Assembly: GCA_022410635.1 (NCBI GenBank)
Contig: JAJVDF010000448.1
Span: 796,960-860,959, forward strand
Length of the DNA stretch: 64,000 nucleotides
Reading direction: 5' to 3'
Origin: Tretioscincus oriximinensis
Lineage: Eukaryota; Chordata; Lepidosauria; Squamata; Gymnophthalmidae
A program made the translations under genes and the position numbers. Shown piece after piece: positions 33,959-45,790 of the stretch. Below the pieces are notes generated by a model. That model saw only the letters and a list, made by a program, of their open reading frames with translations. It ran no database searches and was not told where the DNA came from. Every line of letters starts with the position of its first letter. The stretch's first letter is position 1.

Positions 33959-34619
33959 GCAGTATGTGTGAAGTGTATTTGAAGAATAAATGGCTTTACA
34001 TTTCACAGCACCTGAGCAATAGATATTTCCAAGACAGGTGTATGATCCCCCAGATTTTATTTCTTGTTACATTGCTGTAGTTTATCTTTTTTATCCAAAA
34101 TTCTTTTGCTGAAAACAGCACAGATCTGACTTGAAGAACCACCGGGAATAACTAACATTATAGAACTTGTAAAAAAAAATGTATTTGTATCCTAGTAGTC
34201 TAGTGGGGTTGGATGGGGAGAGCTCTTCAGTATTTCCATATTGGTATGAATAGATTTTGAAAATATTTTTCATGCCTCCACTTGAATCACCAACAGGCTG
34301 TTTTTTCCCCGTTTCACTTTTAATAATTCATGGTATCAAAAGAAAACAGCCTTCAAATTAAACATGATAAAATACAACTAAAAAAACTTCCTGTCATGCA
34401 GTTATTTCTTTGGAAATAGTTGCCCCACTTGCAGTAAGGGAAGCTTGCTTTTTCAGAACCTCCTTGGCGTTTGAAGGAGCAGATGTTCTTCCTTCTGAAA
34501 TGCAACTGTCTTAAGCATGCTGCTTTATTTCTATGTATCATCCTTTTTTGCTGTTTAATATACAGGACAGCAAACGTACTGGAATCTAAACAGAAGCATT
34601 CTTTTAGTCTGAAATTTCC

Positions 34620-34836
34620 TAGGCTGACCAGATGACCCCTTTTTGAAGGGGTGGGGTGGGGGAAGAAACCCAGTTTTGGAGTGCTTCATGGTTTTTTCTG
34701 AGGAAATTTCTTTTCAAAAAATTTTTTTTNAAAAAAATTCTTTTTTTAATTTTTTTTTCCCTGAGGAAAAACCAGGAGGCACCACAAAATCGGGTTTTCA
34801 CACACACACCCCAAAAGGGGTCATCTGGTCAACCTA
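34620..34836. mobile_element. Palindromic hAT-type MITE, copy 5 (in probable 3' UTR)
   Basis: Starts TAGGCTGACCAGATGA and ends CTGGTCAACCTA, mirrored around an A/T centre with one unresolved base. Flanking 8-mers do not match. If transcribed in the LAPTM4B 3' UTR it would fold into a hairpin of about 100 bp. Confidence 0.85.
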
Positions 34837-35719
34837 TTTAAACATTAGACAAAGACGTGGAGCACGAATTATGAACACCAAAATTTAGACTGAATCTCAA
34901 TGGTGTTTGCAAATAGCTGATTTAATAAGTATCACTTTTTGACCTGGAATCAGCCATGGAATTATCCATACTGTAATGTTTCCAAGTCTAGATCCTGCAA
35001 TAGCCTATTGCAAAGTTCTTGAATTTGTACCAATGGTCTCTGTTGCACCAAGGCACCCTACAGAATCCCTATTTAGCCACTTTATATAACCATTCCATAC
35101 TATAATCAGACTGTATCCACATGACACTCGTTTATTTCTAAATTTCCTGATAATCTGGTTTATTGGATTATTGGNTTCAATGCATCTCATTCATAATATA
35201 TTTCAAGCTTTGCCATTCTGTCAGCTCCTGACAAGTGAGATTTTCTGATTACGCAGCACACTCTCCCATCATCCATTTTATCTGCTGGTTGTACCAGGAA
35301 ACAGTAGGCCCTCATTTAAAATGCTCTTGGATAGGTTGCTAATCAGATTTCTTTGCCTATCATGCTCGCGTTTTCTCACCAGAACTATCCACACAGCATA
35401 ACCTTTTCACCATAACCTTATATAGCAGTTCAATCGTTGGTTTTCCCAGTAAAACAGTAATTCAGATGACCGATTTAAAAATCTACCATGTACCAGTTTT
35501 TATAACAACCTGGTCAGGCAAATGCAATTCAGAAATTCAGCTTTCTGGACACAGCTGAAGAAACATATTGCAGTTACTTTTAAAGAAAGAGACAGATATA
35601 AAATAAATTATTTTAAGTATAGTCACCCAGAACTTTTGAATGTAATGACCACCGCTGTATGTATATGAGTCAGGGCTAGAAATGTGTTCATTGTACAAGA
35701 GAATTCATCCCCTAGTGCA
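34837..35719. other. Probable LAPTM4B 3' UTR or flank, nothing recognised
   Basis: AT-rich sequence with one unresolved base at about 35175. No repeat was identified. Confidence 0.4.
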
Positions 35720-36196
35720 CAGGTCTGAAACTGTGGCTCTAGAATCACCTGTGGCTCTTTGGCTGCTTGAGTAGCTCTGACCTCACCAGGAGAACCTGGG
35801 GGGGGGGGGGTGTTTCCCCCATTTTACTTCCCCAAAATGTCCGGAATTGATCTTGGTGGTGTGCGCCATGTCTGCATCATCCAGTCAAGGTGCACACCCT
35901 CAAGAACAATTCCGGACATCAGCAGCGAGTGACAGCTGCCTGCCTGACTTGGCCACCTGCGTGTGCACAGGGACTGTGCAGCAGCTGGTCTGAAAACTGC
36001 TATTGCTGCGGAAAGGAAAGAAAAAAGAGAGAGAAAGCAGAAAAGAAAAGGGAAGGTAAAGAAAAAAGGCTTGGGAAGGGGTGTGGTTTGGGAAGGGGGC
36101 AGGGCTTGGGAAGGGGTCAAGGCTTGGGAAGGGATCATGGCCGTGCAGCCCTCAAGTCACCCTAGCTCTCAACTCCAAAAAGGTTACCCACCCCTG
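35720..36196. mobile_element. hAT-type element (GTGGCTC type)
   Basis: Starts CAGGTCTGAAACTGTGGCTC and ends ACCCACCCCTG, matching the general hAT end pattern. CCCTAGTG(CA) is repeated on both flanks. The interior has a purine-rich tandem region with GGCTTGGGAAGG units and no transposase. Confidence 0.7.
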
Positions 36197-36204
36197 CCCT
36201 AGTG

Positions 36205-36453
36205 CATCGGTTCCCAGCCCACGGGTCACAGCTCCAAATGGGGTTGTGACATTTTTATTTTTTGGGGTGGGTGGGTGGGCTCTGACAGCAAGTTGGTGGG
36301 TGCAATGGAATTTTTTTTNAAAAAAAGTTGTACGCTGCAGGCACACAGCGTTGGTCCTGCCACGCCACATTAGAGGATGTTTGTGGGGGTGCTGTCATCT
36401 GTGCTTGCTTCCTTCTTCTATGTTGCAACTCTGAAAAAGTTGGGAAACGTTGA
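36205..36453. mobile_element. Second hAT-type element at the same target
   Basis: CGGTTCCCAGCCCACGGGTC and, at the other end, AGTTGGGAAACGTTGA are the inverted ends. CCCTAGTG lies immediately left (36197-36204) and right (36454-36461), the right flank duplication of the previous element. Confidence 0.65.
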
Positions 36454-37582
36454 CCCTAGTGCATCAAATGGTTTGATCCAGCAGTTTCCATTGATTTTCT
36501 AAAGGAAAAATGAGCATGTCTATTTAGCTTGTGATTCCCGTTTATATGTTGCATTTTGATCTGCAGTCAGCTGAAACTGCTTCTGCATTTATCCTTTGCC
36601 TCCTTATGTACTCCCAACCAGCATACATTAACTACCTTCAAATTCCAAAGTTTCCAATGGAAAATCAGCAAGCTCTCAAACTCTCCTATCACACCAATAG
36701 TAGTTTTGAAACGCTTTGCTTTTTATGGATTGTGCCTAATGTGCTTTAAGACCAGGCTGCAAATTCTTCCAGACCTTTGGTGTGATAAGTAAATACTACT
36801 TAAATACTGACAATGTGAACATTTTTCCATGGAGTTTGCTTGTAAATGCTGTATTGCACTTTGAGGAATATATACATTAAGGCACAAATTTGCTGAGATT
36901 AACTTTCTTCCGGTTAGGTTTTTGGACAAATAAATTATTGTGCCTGAAAAATATGTATATTGCACTATCTGCTTCAATGTGAGTCTGTTTGACCATTTTG
37001 AATTTAAGATCTTTTTTATTTGTTTAAAATTACTCTGGAAAGATTTCTTTGTTAATGTCCATTCTTCAAAATATCATTTGTACAGCAATAGTGAAGTCCA
37101 TCCAGTATTGTACGTGGNCAGAAGCTAAGAAAGATTTTCAAAATGATAATGATATATATAGTATAATCCATTTCTAGCTGAACCAGAATTCAAGTGAAGG
37201 GATCTACTTGTTTGTAACTAAATCTTTTGGCAAAGAGGTTCAAAAGCTTTGTCAGATCTTATTGCCAGTGAAGTGTTTTTTTAGGCTGAAATTTCATTCC
37301 TATTTGTTGTATATGTATCAACAGTGGAAAATAAGCATTACAGCGGACGGGGCTTACGATAAAATCCAGCGTTGGACCTCCGTTGAGAACGTTATTGTGG
37401 GCCTAAATGTGTATCTGACATTCACAGTGAAAGGTCAATTATCCAACATGCAGAGAAATGGACAATACTGTTTTTATGAATCATTTGTTTGAACCTCACA
37501 CCGAACCCATCCACTGGTTTTCATGAGGCGTAGATCCAAAGCATTTTGTCACGGTCATTTTACAATGGAGCCAAGAGATGTG
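36454..37582. other. Possible distal 3' UTR and downstream flank
   Basis: Holds the AATAAA at 36929. A 94-codon + strand open frame (37208-37492) is unsupported; its opposite strand may be a continuation of the minus-strand relic. Confidence 0.35.
36929..36934 (+). promoter_or_regulatory. Candidate polyadenylation signal AATAAA for LAPTM4B
   Basis: A canonical hexamer in AT-rich sequence is followed about 15-50 bases later by TG-rich sequence. It is one of three candidates downstream of the LAPTM4B stop. Transcript ends would decide between them. Confidence 0.35.
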
Positions 37583-37957
37583 TCAACCATTCTGATCTGG
37601 CTTCATTCTCCTTGGTATGTAGTGTGGAGCCCACTCCTTACGGTTCCCTACATTGGAAGCAGGATAAGCCACTGGGGAACGTGCTAGAAGTTGTCCCAAG
37701 ATGTCTACATGTCCCATTCTATCTTTAGTGGTAGCTTCCAAAGTTGCTGCTTCATATTCTGGAGCGAACCATTTCCAGACTTTGGCAAAATGATGGCAGA
37801 TTCCACCCACTGCCATTGCTATTGCTTGTCCCATAGCAACTGAACCAGAAGATGGGAATGTGATGTAGCTAGTGTCTCCTAAGGAATGCTCTAATGTGCA
37901 GACATCTGGATGAAGCCATCTTAATGCAGTCTCTGAAAATGTCACATTTTTACTCAT
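37583..37957 (-). pseudogene. Unidentified protein relic, best-preserved open segment
   Basis: A 124-codon open frame with balanced globular composition (several Trp, His, Cys and a Gly/Ala/Met-rich patch around residues 35-50) and no resemblance to the CR1, L1, Penelope or SINE sequence nearby. Its local GC is higher than the flanks. The ATG (37957-37955) overlaps by ATGA the stop of another open piece in the next frame (38031-37954), as expected for a frameshifted longer protein. Further open pieces with similar character lie upstream on the same strand at 38457-38218, 38681-38454 and 39274-39074. Identity is unknown. Possibilities are a retrocopy of a cellular gene, a transposon fragment, or an endogenous copy of a non-retroviral RNA virus nucleoprotein gene; none is demonstrated. 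It is broken by stops and frameshifts and is not expected to be functional. Confidence 0.4.
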
Positions 37958-39274
37958 GACTTGACAACCTCTTTAAAGTAAACCGGAACACCAGTAAGGC
38001 GGACATGGATGTATGGCTTCCAGTGAGTCATGTTTGACATAACTAGAATTTTACTGTATTCCTGAATCCATCTACGTAAGTGCATGTGTAAAATGCTTGG
38101 TCATCTGAATGTTTAGGTTTATTTTACACTCCCCTGGAATTTTTAATGAAAAGTATTATGGAAATGATTTAAATAAACTTGAGTATTCCCATTTGGGATC
38201 TGGCACTTTCCTTTCAGCTACATTAGAGTAAGGAAGTCAAGCATGAAGCCCTCTGCTTCCACTTCTAAATACCATATTCCCCAAAAGCCCATGTGAGATA
38301 TCAGCACCTTGACACTTCTGGATGTACAAAGTTTAAGGGTCATATGCAAGTGTGGCTTCGATCTTTCTTTGGTATTCCAATATTGTTTATATGTATAAAA
38401 AATACATACACCAATGGATTTTCTATCTCTTCTTTCACTGAATCTATTTCCTTTCACATAAATCTTTTGAGTACATGAGCAAGATCAGCGTTGTTTTTCC
38501 TTGTTGTTGGGTACCAGCAAGTTTGGCCAATTCCTAATTGAGTGTAACAAAACCTCCATAGGCACATCTGTGTGGTTTTGTTGGCAGAGCTACAGAAATG
38601 GTTTTCCATTGCTATTTCCCGGGAGAGGCTGAGAATTCTACTAGCAACCCTCTTATACAGACTTGATACCACAGTACACATTCATTTTACTTGACAATTC
38701 AATTTTGCGAATTTGTAAGTCAATTATATGAAAAATTGGTGCTCATACAGATTTCATTCAAACCTTTCAGATAAATGAATCTCAAATGAAAGGTTCATTC
38801 AAATCTTTCTTTGCTACACACACACACCCTTTTTATATTTAATCTTAATCACAATATTTCATCTTAATCAACTTGGCGTGTATAGATGTGTACGCGTTTG
38901 TGTGTATATGTATCAGCATGTGTATATGCTTGGAAGTTTTCATACAAATCTTAGACCTGGAGGGTCTTTCCAACTGTGACTGAAACATACATCCTAGAGT
39001 AGGAAATGAAGGGCTAAAGTTCCCCCTGAGATGCTATAAATTATTTTGGACAAAATTAAGAACTCATTAGCCCTTAAAATACCCATATCCATAATCTATA
39101 TATGTAATACGGACACACCTTTGAAAAAGACATACTGTGGAAGGAAACCATGACCTTTCCATGTTTAGCAAAGCAGAGCATTAAAATGAAAATATTGCAC
39201 CCTGGAAATGATAATGCATATTTCGCTGTGATTTCTCCACAATGAAGATGAATACAAGGAGCAACTTCATCCAT
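37954..39274 (-). pseudogene. Upstream pieces of the same unidentified relic
   Basis: Separate minus-strand open segments (39274-39074, 38681-38454, 38457-38218, 38031-37954) precede the 124-codon segment in collinear order, separated by stops, frame changes and an AT-rich, coding-poor gap (about 38700-39070). Their joint membership in one ancestral gene is inference from strand, order and composition only. Confidence 0.25.
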
Positions 39275-39309
39275 CCATATACATTCGGAAGAACATTTTT
39301 AGGGCTTTA

Positions 39310-39725
39310 AAGTTGAGTGTGGGTTCGACCCAGTGTAGGATCATTGGGTCCAACCCAATGTGACATTGCAGGATTCACTAAACCATTCCAGAGAGGTGGT
39401 TAGAACATAATAGAATAAGAGGAGCCCTGCTGAATGGGGCCAGAGCTCATCTCGCCAGCACTTTGACTCACACAGTGGCCACCAATTGCACCTGGGCAGT
39501 CTGAAACAAGAAGAAGGCAAAATCTTCTCTGCAAATGTTATTTCAGGAATACTGCCTGTTCTATCCTAGAAGCAGCACGAAAAGATCCATCCTAGTAGCC
39601 ATTTATACCCTTGGTGTCCATAAACCTGTCTGGAAGCTATCCAAGCTGTTAGCTACCCACCACCACTTCTAGAAATAAATTCCACAGGCCGATTAAACTC
39701 TGAGTGAAAAAATACTTTCATTTTC
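39310..39725 (-). mobile_element. CR1 LINE 3' fragments
   Basis: A short old CR1-type segment (GGGTCCAACCCAATG, 39345-39400) is followed by a copy of the other subfamily from AGAACATAATAGAATAAGAG through GCCGATTAAACTCTGAGTG. Confidence 0.65.
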
Positions 39726-40480
39726 TTTACTGATAAAAAATACATGTGGGTTTTCTCCGGTTTCTCATATATAGTTACAGCTGTACTCCCTGTATGCTGT
39801 CATACACACATTCCGCCAGCCATAATGATACTCTGTCTTTCTGACAACTGTTATGCTGTTGCATAGAAAATTATATTTAAAACATTTAAATAGTTTTGAG
39901 AAATTCCACAACGACAAAACATGAACTGGAGTTTGCCGTTTTGATATTATTCCTGAGCAGGCTCTTGATTTTTCCATTGTTTATATGACCAAGAATTCAA
40001 CTGTACTTAAAACTCCTACGAATCGCTCCAAAGCTCGTATCTGCTCTGCTCTAGGTTATTTCTGGCATTGCTGTGTTTCTTTTCCCTCTCAAACATCTCA
40101 CCGCAGCAGTGCTTCTTTGGGGTGTGTGTTTTCCTGCTACCCACACCCAAAACTTTAAATGTTGCCTTGTTCACTTTGAATTACAGTGTCTGCATGAGAA
40201 TGGTGGCCATACGCATCAAAAGTATAGTAAAAGCTCCCACAGAATCTAGGCCATAACATTTTTAAGCAGAAATGGAAGGTATTTCTATGTATCTCTGTTT
40301 GGAACCTAAGTACAGAAGAAAATAAAATTTCGGTGACAGTAATCCTCAGATTATTTTGTGGGGTAAGGAAAATTAGAATGCCAAGCAACTGAGAAATCAT
40401 TCAAAGTTGAAAAAATGACTCAGAAGGAAGCTATATTCAAGAGCCACCTGGGTTTTACAGAAAAAAACTCTGCCCTCTAG
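39726..40480. other. Intergenic stretch, nothing recognised
   Basis: AT-rich, no identified element. Confidence 0.4.
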
Positions 40481-41450
40481 ATGATGTTGTCTGATATGCA
40501 TCCAGCCAGACTCAGTTTCTGGTCCATTTTTTAAAGGGATCCCACAAAGGCACATTGTAGTAGTCTAATCTGGGTATTACCAAAGCATAGGTCACTGTGG
40601 CAAAATTATCCCCACCAAAGAAGAAGAACGAGAAGAAGAACTGGGTTTTTATACCCCACTTTTCTCACCCAAAGGGACTCGAAGCGGCATACAAGGTTAT
40701 TTTTTGCCCGAAGGCTGATATTCTATCTTCCACACCAGGCTGTGGTGGTTCCCATTTATCTAGTTGCAGTCAGTTGCAATTTCTTGCAATTCTTGCTTTC
40801 GAATAGCTGTCCAGAGCTACAGGCTAGTGGAAGGTGCTCACCCCTCCCCACGTCTGACACAAGGTCTCAAAACTCCATCTCCCAGGTGAGAGACCGTCTC
40901 CTTGGCAACTGAGCCATTCGTACCTGCAAAGAAACCACATGAATTTCAAATGACGGCAACAAATCCAGGAGCAGCCCAAGTTATGTACCTGTCCTTTCCA
41001 GGGCAAAACAACCTCATCCAAAATCAGATGCTTGAAGGTTCCATTTCCTAGACTCAGAAGCTTATGACATACAATGCTTCTGTCTTGCCTGGATTCAGAT
41101 TGATTGGTTATTTTCCAGTTCATCACTGTTTTAGTCCTGGTTTGCAGTTACCTTCTTGCCAGTGTTTTTGGATGATTAATTACCAGGTTTCAACATGTAT
41201 GTTTAGAGTAGGTTCCAAAATCAGAGAATACGGAAAAGCAATATCAAAATTCAGCCTGTGACTTTTGAAGCCCTGAAATAGTATCTGACTTCTATGCAAA
41301 GGACACATTGGCTGTAATACATCTGTCTGATCATCTCTGGATTTCCACCAAAACGCTTCTTCAAAATTGGACCGCTTTTTATTTTTATAAACTCAGCTAG
41401 CTGAAGAAAAGCCAGATCCATGGCCTTTTGTTTCAATGTCTGTACTTTGG
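40481..41450 (-). repeat. Old LINE 3' region split by SINE
   Basis: CATTGTAGTAGTCTAATCTG and CCAAAGCATAGGTCACTGTG before the SINE, and ATGCTTCTGTCTTGCCTGG after it, resemble the complement of a vertebrate LINE 3' UTR. Diverged, family unsure. Confidence 0.35.
40617..40925 (-). repeat. tRNA-derived SINE (CTT-tail family)
   Basis: GAAGAAGAACTGGG tail complement through the body to GCAACTGAGCCATTCGTACC. Near full length. Confidence 0.85.
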
Positions 41451-42140
41451 GATGGATGGAATCCTGGACAACTGAGCACTAGGAACATTGTTGTCACATT
41501 GCCAGTAAATATAATATTACGCACTAATTAAACACTAAACAAACATTCTACACACACCAATTAATCTTGACAGTTACCTGAAACGGCTTCATGTTTTTTA
41601 AGCAACTAAACTGGAGCGAAAAGCAACAAATTAAAAACAAAACAAAACAGCAGAATATTTTTATATTGTTTNTGCAATTGAACATAAATTGCAAAGGCCC
41701 ATAGATTTCATGCTTTTTCTAGGAGACTCAAAATAATCTTCCAAACTATTATTTTTCTCCACACGCTTCCAAAAGTTCAAATTTTAAAGGTTTTCCCCAT
41801 AGACAGATGTCGTTTATTTGCAAATGATGAAATAAACACCAAGATTTCACTCATAGGTTCTCACTGAATAGCTGGTCTCCCAATTGACCTTTTCCCCCTT
41901 GGAACGGATCCCTTGCAAATACCAAAGAACAAGGAACAAGTTCTCCACTGAACATGGGTTCCTTCAGTCCAACAGGTTATTCTCACAGTGGCCAACAATC
42001 AGCATAAGGAAGTCCACCAACAAGACACACTCAGCTTGATTTGCTTGCAGTTTCCCATCAATTTGATTTTCATGGAGATCCCACTTCTTGTTGCCATGAG
42101 ACCTAACAGTCATTAACAGTGCAGATGAATTAGTCCAAAC
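41451..42140. other. Intergenic stretch, nothing recognised
   Basis: AT-rich, one unresolved base at about 41672. Confidence 0.4.
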
Positions 42141-42332
42141 TAGACTCACCAGATGACCCCTTTTTTGGGAGGTTGAAAACCCATTTTTGGGGCGCCTCCT
42201 CGTTTTTTCTGAGGAAAAATAAAATTGAAAAAAACCCTTTTTTAAAAAAGATTTTCCTCAGAGAAAACTGGGAGGCATCCTAAAATCGGGTTTTCAACAC
42301 CACCACCCAAAGGGGGTCATCTGGTCAGCCTA
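42141..42332. mobile_element. Palindromic hAT-type MITE, copy 6
   Basis: Ends TAGACTCACCAGATGA and CTGGTCAGCCTA with mirrored halves. A SINE starts at the next base. Confidence 0.85.
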
Positions 42333-42624
42333 GTCAGGCATGGATAGCTCAGTCACTTAGGAATTCGTCTCGTCTGGGAGGTGGGGTTTCGAAGCCCTGT
42401 GTGGGACGTGGGGAGGGGTGAGCACCTTCCACTAGCCTGTAGCTCTAGCCAACCCAGCTATTCGAAAGCAGGAACTGCCAGAAATTGCAACTGACTGCAA
42501 GTAGATACATGGGAACCACCAGAGCCTGGTGGGGAAGATAGAATGTCAGCTTTGGGGCAAAATACTCTTGTAAGCCGCTTTGAGTCCCTTTGAAAGGTGA
42601 GAAAAAGCGGGGTAAAAGAACCAT
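42333..42624 (+). repeat. tRNA-derived SINE (CTT-tail family)
   Basis: Head GGCATGGATAGCTCAGTCAC, GGTTTCGAAGCCCTG B-box region and 3' end GGGGTAAAAGAACC with the CTT tail missing. Confidence 0.85.
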
Positions 42625-43485
42625 AAACTAAGTGCTGTGGACACATGACATTTTTCTACCTCGTTCATAGTGCAACCATGAAGTCTTGGGCACAAGTGCT
42701 AAGCGCTTCTCAGTAGTCGACCTGCAATAAACGCTGTATTTCCCGGAATAATCTATTGCTCAGATATTCAGGCATCGTTCTGGGGAACCCCGCACTCTCG
42801 CGACTGTATGCATGTGCACAAATCGGACGTGAGATGTTAAAACAATCGAGAATACAGAAGTTGTTTCTATTGGCTGTTGTGAGTAAAAATAAATAAATCT
42901 CGGACTGCACTGTGACGAGATCAATGAACGATGTTACGGAACTGAGGTATTGGTCACGGAATGTACAAGTTTGGTGTGCACGGACATGTGATTGCTATAT
43001 TCCGGATTATAGCATTGTAGCAGTTTTTAAGTCGTCATGTGCACCTAACCTAACATCCCATCTAGGAATAGTATATTCCAAAACTTAATTATGGATCATA
43101 TAAAAATACAAGCGTTTGTTGTACTGCAATGGCAGATAAACTAGGAGTCACACCCACTGTTTATGCTCTGCAACCTACTTTTCAGGTCCATATCCAGTCT
43201 GCCTCTGATGGATCTGAATATAAGCATTAGTCGCCATTTCCAATCCTTCCTCCCAAAAAGCTTAAGACAGACTTAATTCCTTAATTTGTTGAGTGTTCAT
43301 TTCACATGCAACTGTTCTCAAGCTGGGCTTCTCCAGATGTTCATAAACTTACTTGGTTGATATTATTTGGTGTTATTCCATTGTTGGGTACCACTGGTAT
43401 GTCATCATGGATAACTCTTGCTAGGTGCCCTTACTGTAGGAACTTCCATGAACGCATAAGTCTCTTACTATTCCATCCCATCCAG
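42625..43485. other. Intergenic stretch, nothing recognised
   Basis: About 860 bases. CG dinucleotides are locally more frequent (42710-43000), but there is no exon or donor of note. Confidence 0.4.
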
Positions 43486-43489
43486 GAGT

Positions 43490-43815
43490 AGCCCAACAGA
43501 ACTGGATGTTCTGGATAATGTCAACAAAGTGAGACCAGAGAGTCTTAATAAAGCAAAGTTTATTCAGAAGCAATCCAGATCTTCTGGATTGAAGCCTGGT
43601 CTGCAGGTCCCAGCTTCTGGTCTATAGCTTTGTAAAAGACAGTGCTGCACATGCGTCTTGGTTCTTTGGAGGCTGGTTGGCTACTGAACAATGGGCCACA
43701 TTGAGAGAAAGAAAAAAGGGGAAGGAATTAAAGGAAACCTATCAGGATCCTATACTACAAATCCCTGAAGCTTCTCCCTAAAGGGGACTTGCACTAATAA
43801 TGCACACAAACTTAC
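43490..43815. repeat. Unclassified, LTR-like sequence
   Basis: Contains TCTTAATAAAGCAAAGTTT and a CCAGATCTTCTGG palindrome. It may be an old LTR, but no boundaries were found. Confidence 0.25.
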
Positions 43816-44041
43816 TATTTATTTATTTATTTATTTACTTATTTATTTATTTGTATTTATATCCCGCCCTATACCCGAAGGTCTCAGGGCGGCCTACCAT
43901 AGGGTGGTGCACATAGCTTTTGTTGCTTTCTCCACAACAGACACCCTGTGGAGTAGGGTGGCTTCATGGAGGAGTGGGGAATCGAACCGGGAGATTACCA
44001 GATAAGAATCCCACACTCTAACCACTACACCAAACTGGCTC
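43816..44041 (-). repeat. Sauria-type tRNA SINE
   Basis: Long TTTA-repeat tail, ATATCCCGCCCTATACCC, B-box complement GGAATCGAACCGGGAG and A-box complement. An internal deletion removes part of the middle. Confidence 0.85.
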
Positions 44042-44449
44042 TAACTATGTAACTCACTTCCTGCTATAGGGGCAGCACAATCAACATACATATATGTATT
44101 TTTGCCAAAGATTAATCTGTGGTGTATATTAATAACTTATAGAAAGAACGATTTACAAGGTGATTACGGTATACGCACATACATGTTCCGGCACTGTCAG
44201 TATTATACAGCTTTAAGCCTTGAAATGAATTCCAAAAACTCCACTATATGCCACACGGGTGGTGTTTAGCCAATTCACTCTTCTTTGGAATGTTTCTACA
44301 CAGATAAATCATCCAGACACTGAAGGCCAAAGCAGGTAAGTCAGCATTAACCCAGGAGGTACCAGGAACTATCCTTACCATTTTATTTGGGACTCTGGAG
44401 GACAGGACTTTCCTCCCCCCCTGCCCACTCAACATTTTCTTCTTTTCAG

Positions 44450-44738
44450 AAGAAGAAGAACTGGGTTCTTATAGTCTGATTTTCTCACCTGAAGGGAGTC
44501 AAAGCGGCTTACAAGGTCATTTTTTACCCAAAGGCTTACATTCTATCTTCCCCACCACACTGTGCTGGTTCCCATTTATCTAGTCATAGACTATTGCAGT
44601 TCTTGCTTTCAAATAGCTGGGTTGGCTAGGGCTGCAGACTAGTAGAAAGCGCACACCCCATCTCCACGTCCAACACAGCCTCAAAACCCGATCTCTCAAT
44701 TGAAAGACGGACGCTTAGCCAACTGAGCCATTCGTACC
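44450..44738 (-). repeat. tRNA-derived SINE (CTT-tail family)
   Basis: GAAGAAGAACTGGGTTCTTA through GGCTTACAAGG to CCAACTGAGCCATTCGTACC, somewhat diverged. Confidence 0.8.
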
Positions 44739-45145
44739 TTCCAAGTGTTTCTATCAAATCCTATATTCTCACCAGCACCCCATGTTGCCATTCCTCAGTT
44801 CTTGCCAAACAGCTGAATTTTTCAACCAAAACACATATGGATGTATCTTCTCCATACTGTTGCTTAGTGACATAATTTTTAAATGAAGTGGGATTCTTTC
44901 AGCTGGTGTGGGGAAATCACTGCCCAGAACATCTCCTCCACCCTGCTTTTATTCTTCGTCCTAAGAGATCCAGCACGTAGCTTATGATCACCATCCAGAT
45001 TGGCAAGGGTTGTGACATTTTTATATTTCCTGGAGAAACAAGTTAGAAAGATTACATCACTTATATTTTAATAAAGCAAAGGTTGAAAATTGAAAATTGT
45101 TTTCAGTTGCAGAATTGGATTTATAATGTCAGTAGCGGTCTGCAC
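44739..45145. other. Intergenic stretch, nothing recognised
   Basis: No identifiable element. Confidence 0.4.
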
Positions 45146-45149
45146 TGAA

Positions 45150-45790
45150 TTAAATTCATAAAATCATAGAGTTGAAAGGGACCTCCAAGATCATGGGGTC
45201 CAACCCCCTTCTCAATGCAGGACTTACTAAACCATCCCAGATGACTGTCCAGTCTCTGTTTGAAGACTTCCAGCGAAGGCGAACTCACCACCTCCTGTGG
45301 CAACCTGTTCCACTGGTTTATCACCCTGATTGTTAGAAAGTTTTTTTTTCTGATCTCTAATCTCAATCTCCTCCCTTGCAGTTTCATCCTCTTGTTTTTA
45401 GTCCTTCCATGTGCCCATGAGAACAAGGCTGATCCCTCTGCTCTGTGAAAAACCCTTCAGGTATTTGTAGGCAGCTATCAGGTCTCCTCTCAGTCTTCTC
45501 TTTTGCAGACTAAACATCCCTAGATTCTTTAACCCTTCCTCATAGGACACGATTTCCAGACCACACAAGTGATTCTCTTTTGTACTTGCTCTAGTGTCCT
45601 TTTTAAATTGTGGGCCCCAGAATTGAACACAGTATTCTAAGTGTGGCCTTAAAGTACTGTAGAGAGGAATAATTATTTCACGTGATTGAGATTCTATGCT
45701 CCTCTTAATACACCCCAGGATTGTGTTTGCCTTTTTTGCAGCTGCTTCACACTGTTGGCTCAGATTCAGATTGCTTACATTGTCAAAGAT
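45150..45790 (-). mobile_element. CR1 LINE 3' portion (ATTCTATGA-tail subfamily)
   Basis: AAAATCATAGAGTTGAAAGG is the tail complement. The minus strand then encodes NFLTIRVINQWNRLPQEVV and the KLNxLA-like C-terminal reverse-transcriptase region, ending near GCTTCACACTGTTGGCTCA. More diverged than the CTTATGTT-tail copies. Confidence 0.8.

Larger units (their letters stand above)
33959..36950 (+). other. LAPTM4B: LAPTM4B 3' UTR (extent inferred)
   Basis: The untranslated region starts right after the stop. Its end is inferred from the AATAAA at 36929-36934, followed by TG-rich sequence. An earlier AATAAA at 33985-33990 lies only about 27 bases past the stop, and a later one is at 38172-38177. 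If the long form is used, the UTR carries three hAT-type insertions (34620-34836, 35720-36196, 36205-36453), one of them a full hairpin. Nothing else in the interval looks coding. Confidence 0.4.

Noticed and set aside
43816..43855. TTTA tandem run as a separate satellite
   Set aside because: It is the expanded tail of the adjacent Sauria-type SINE.
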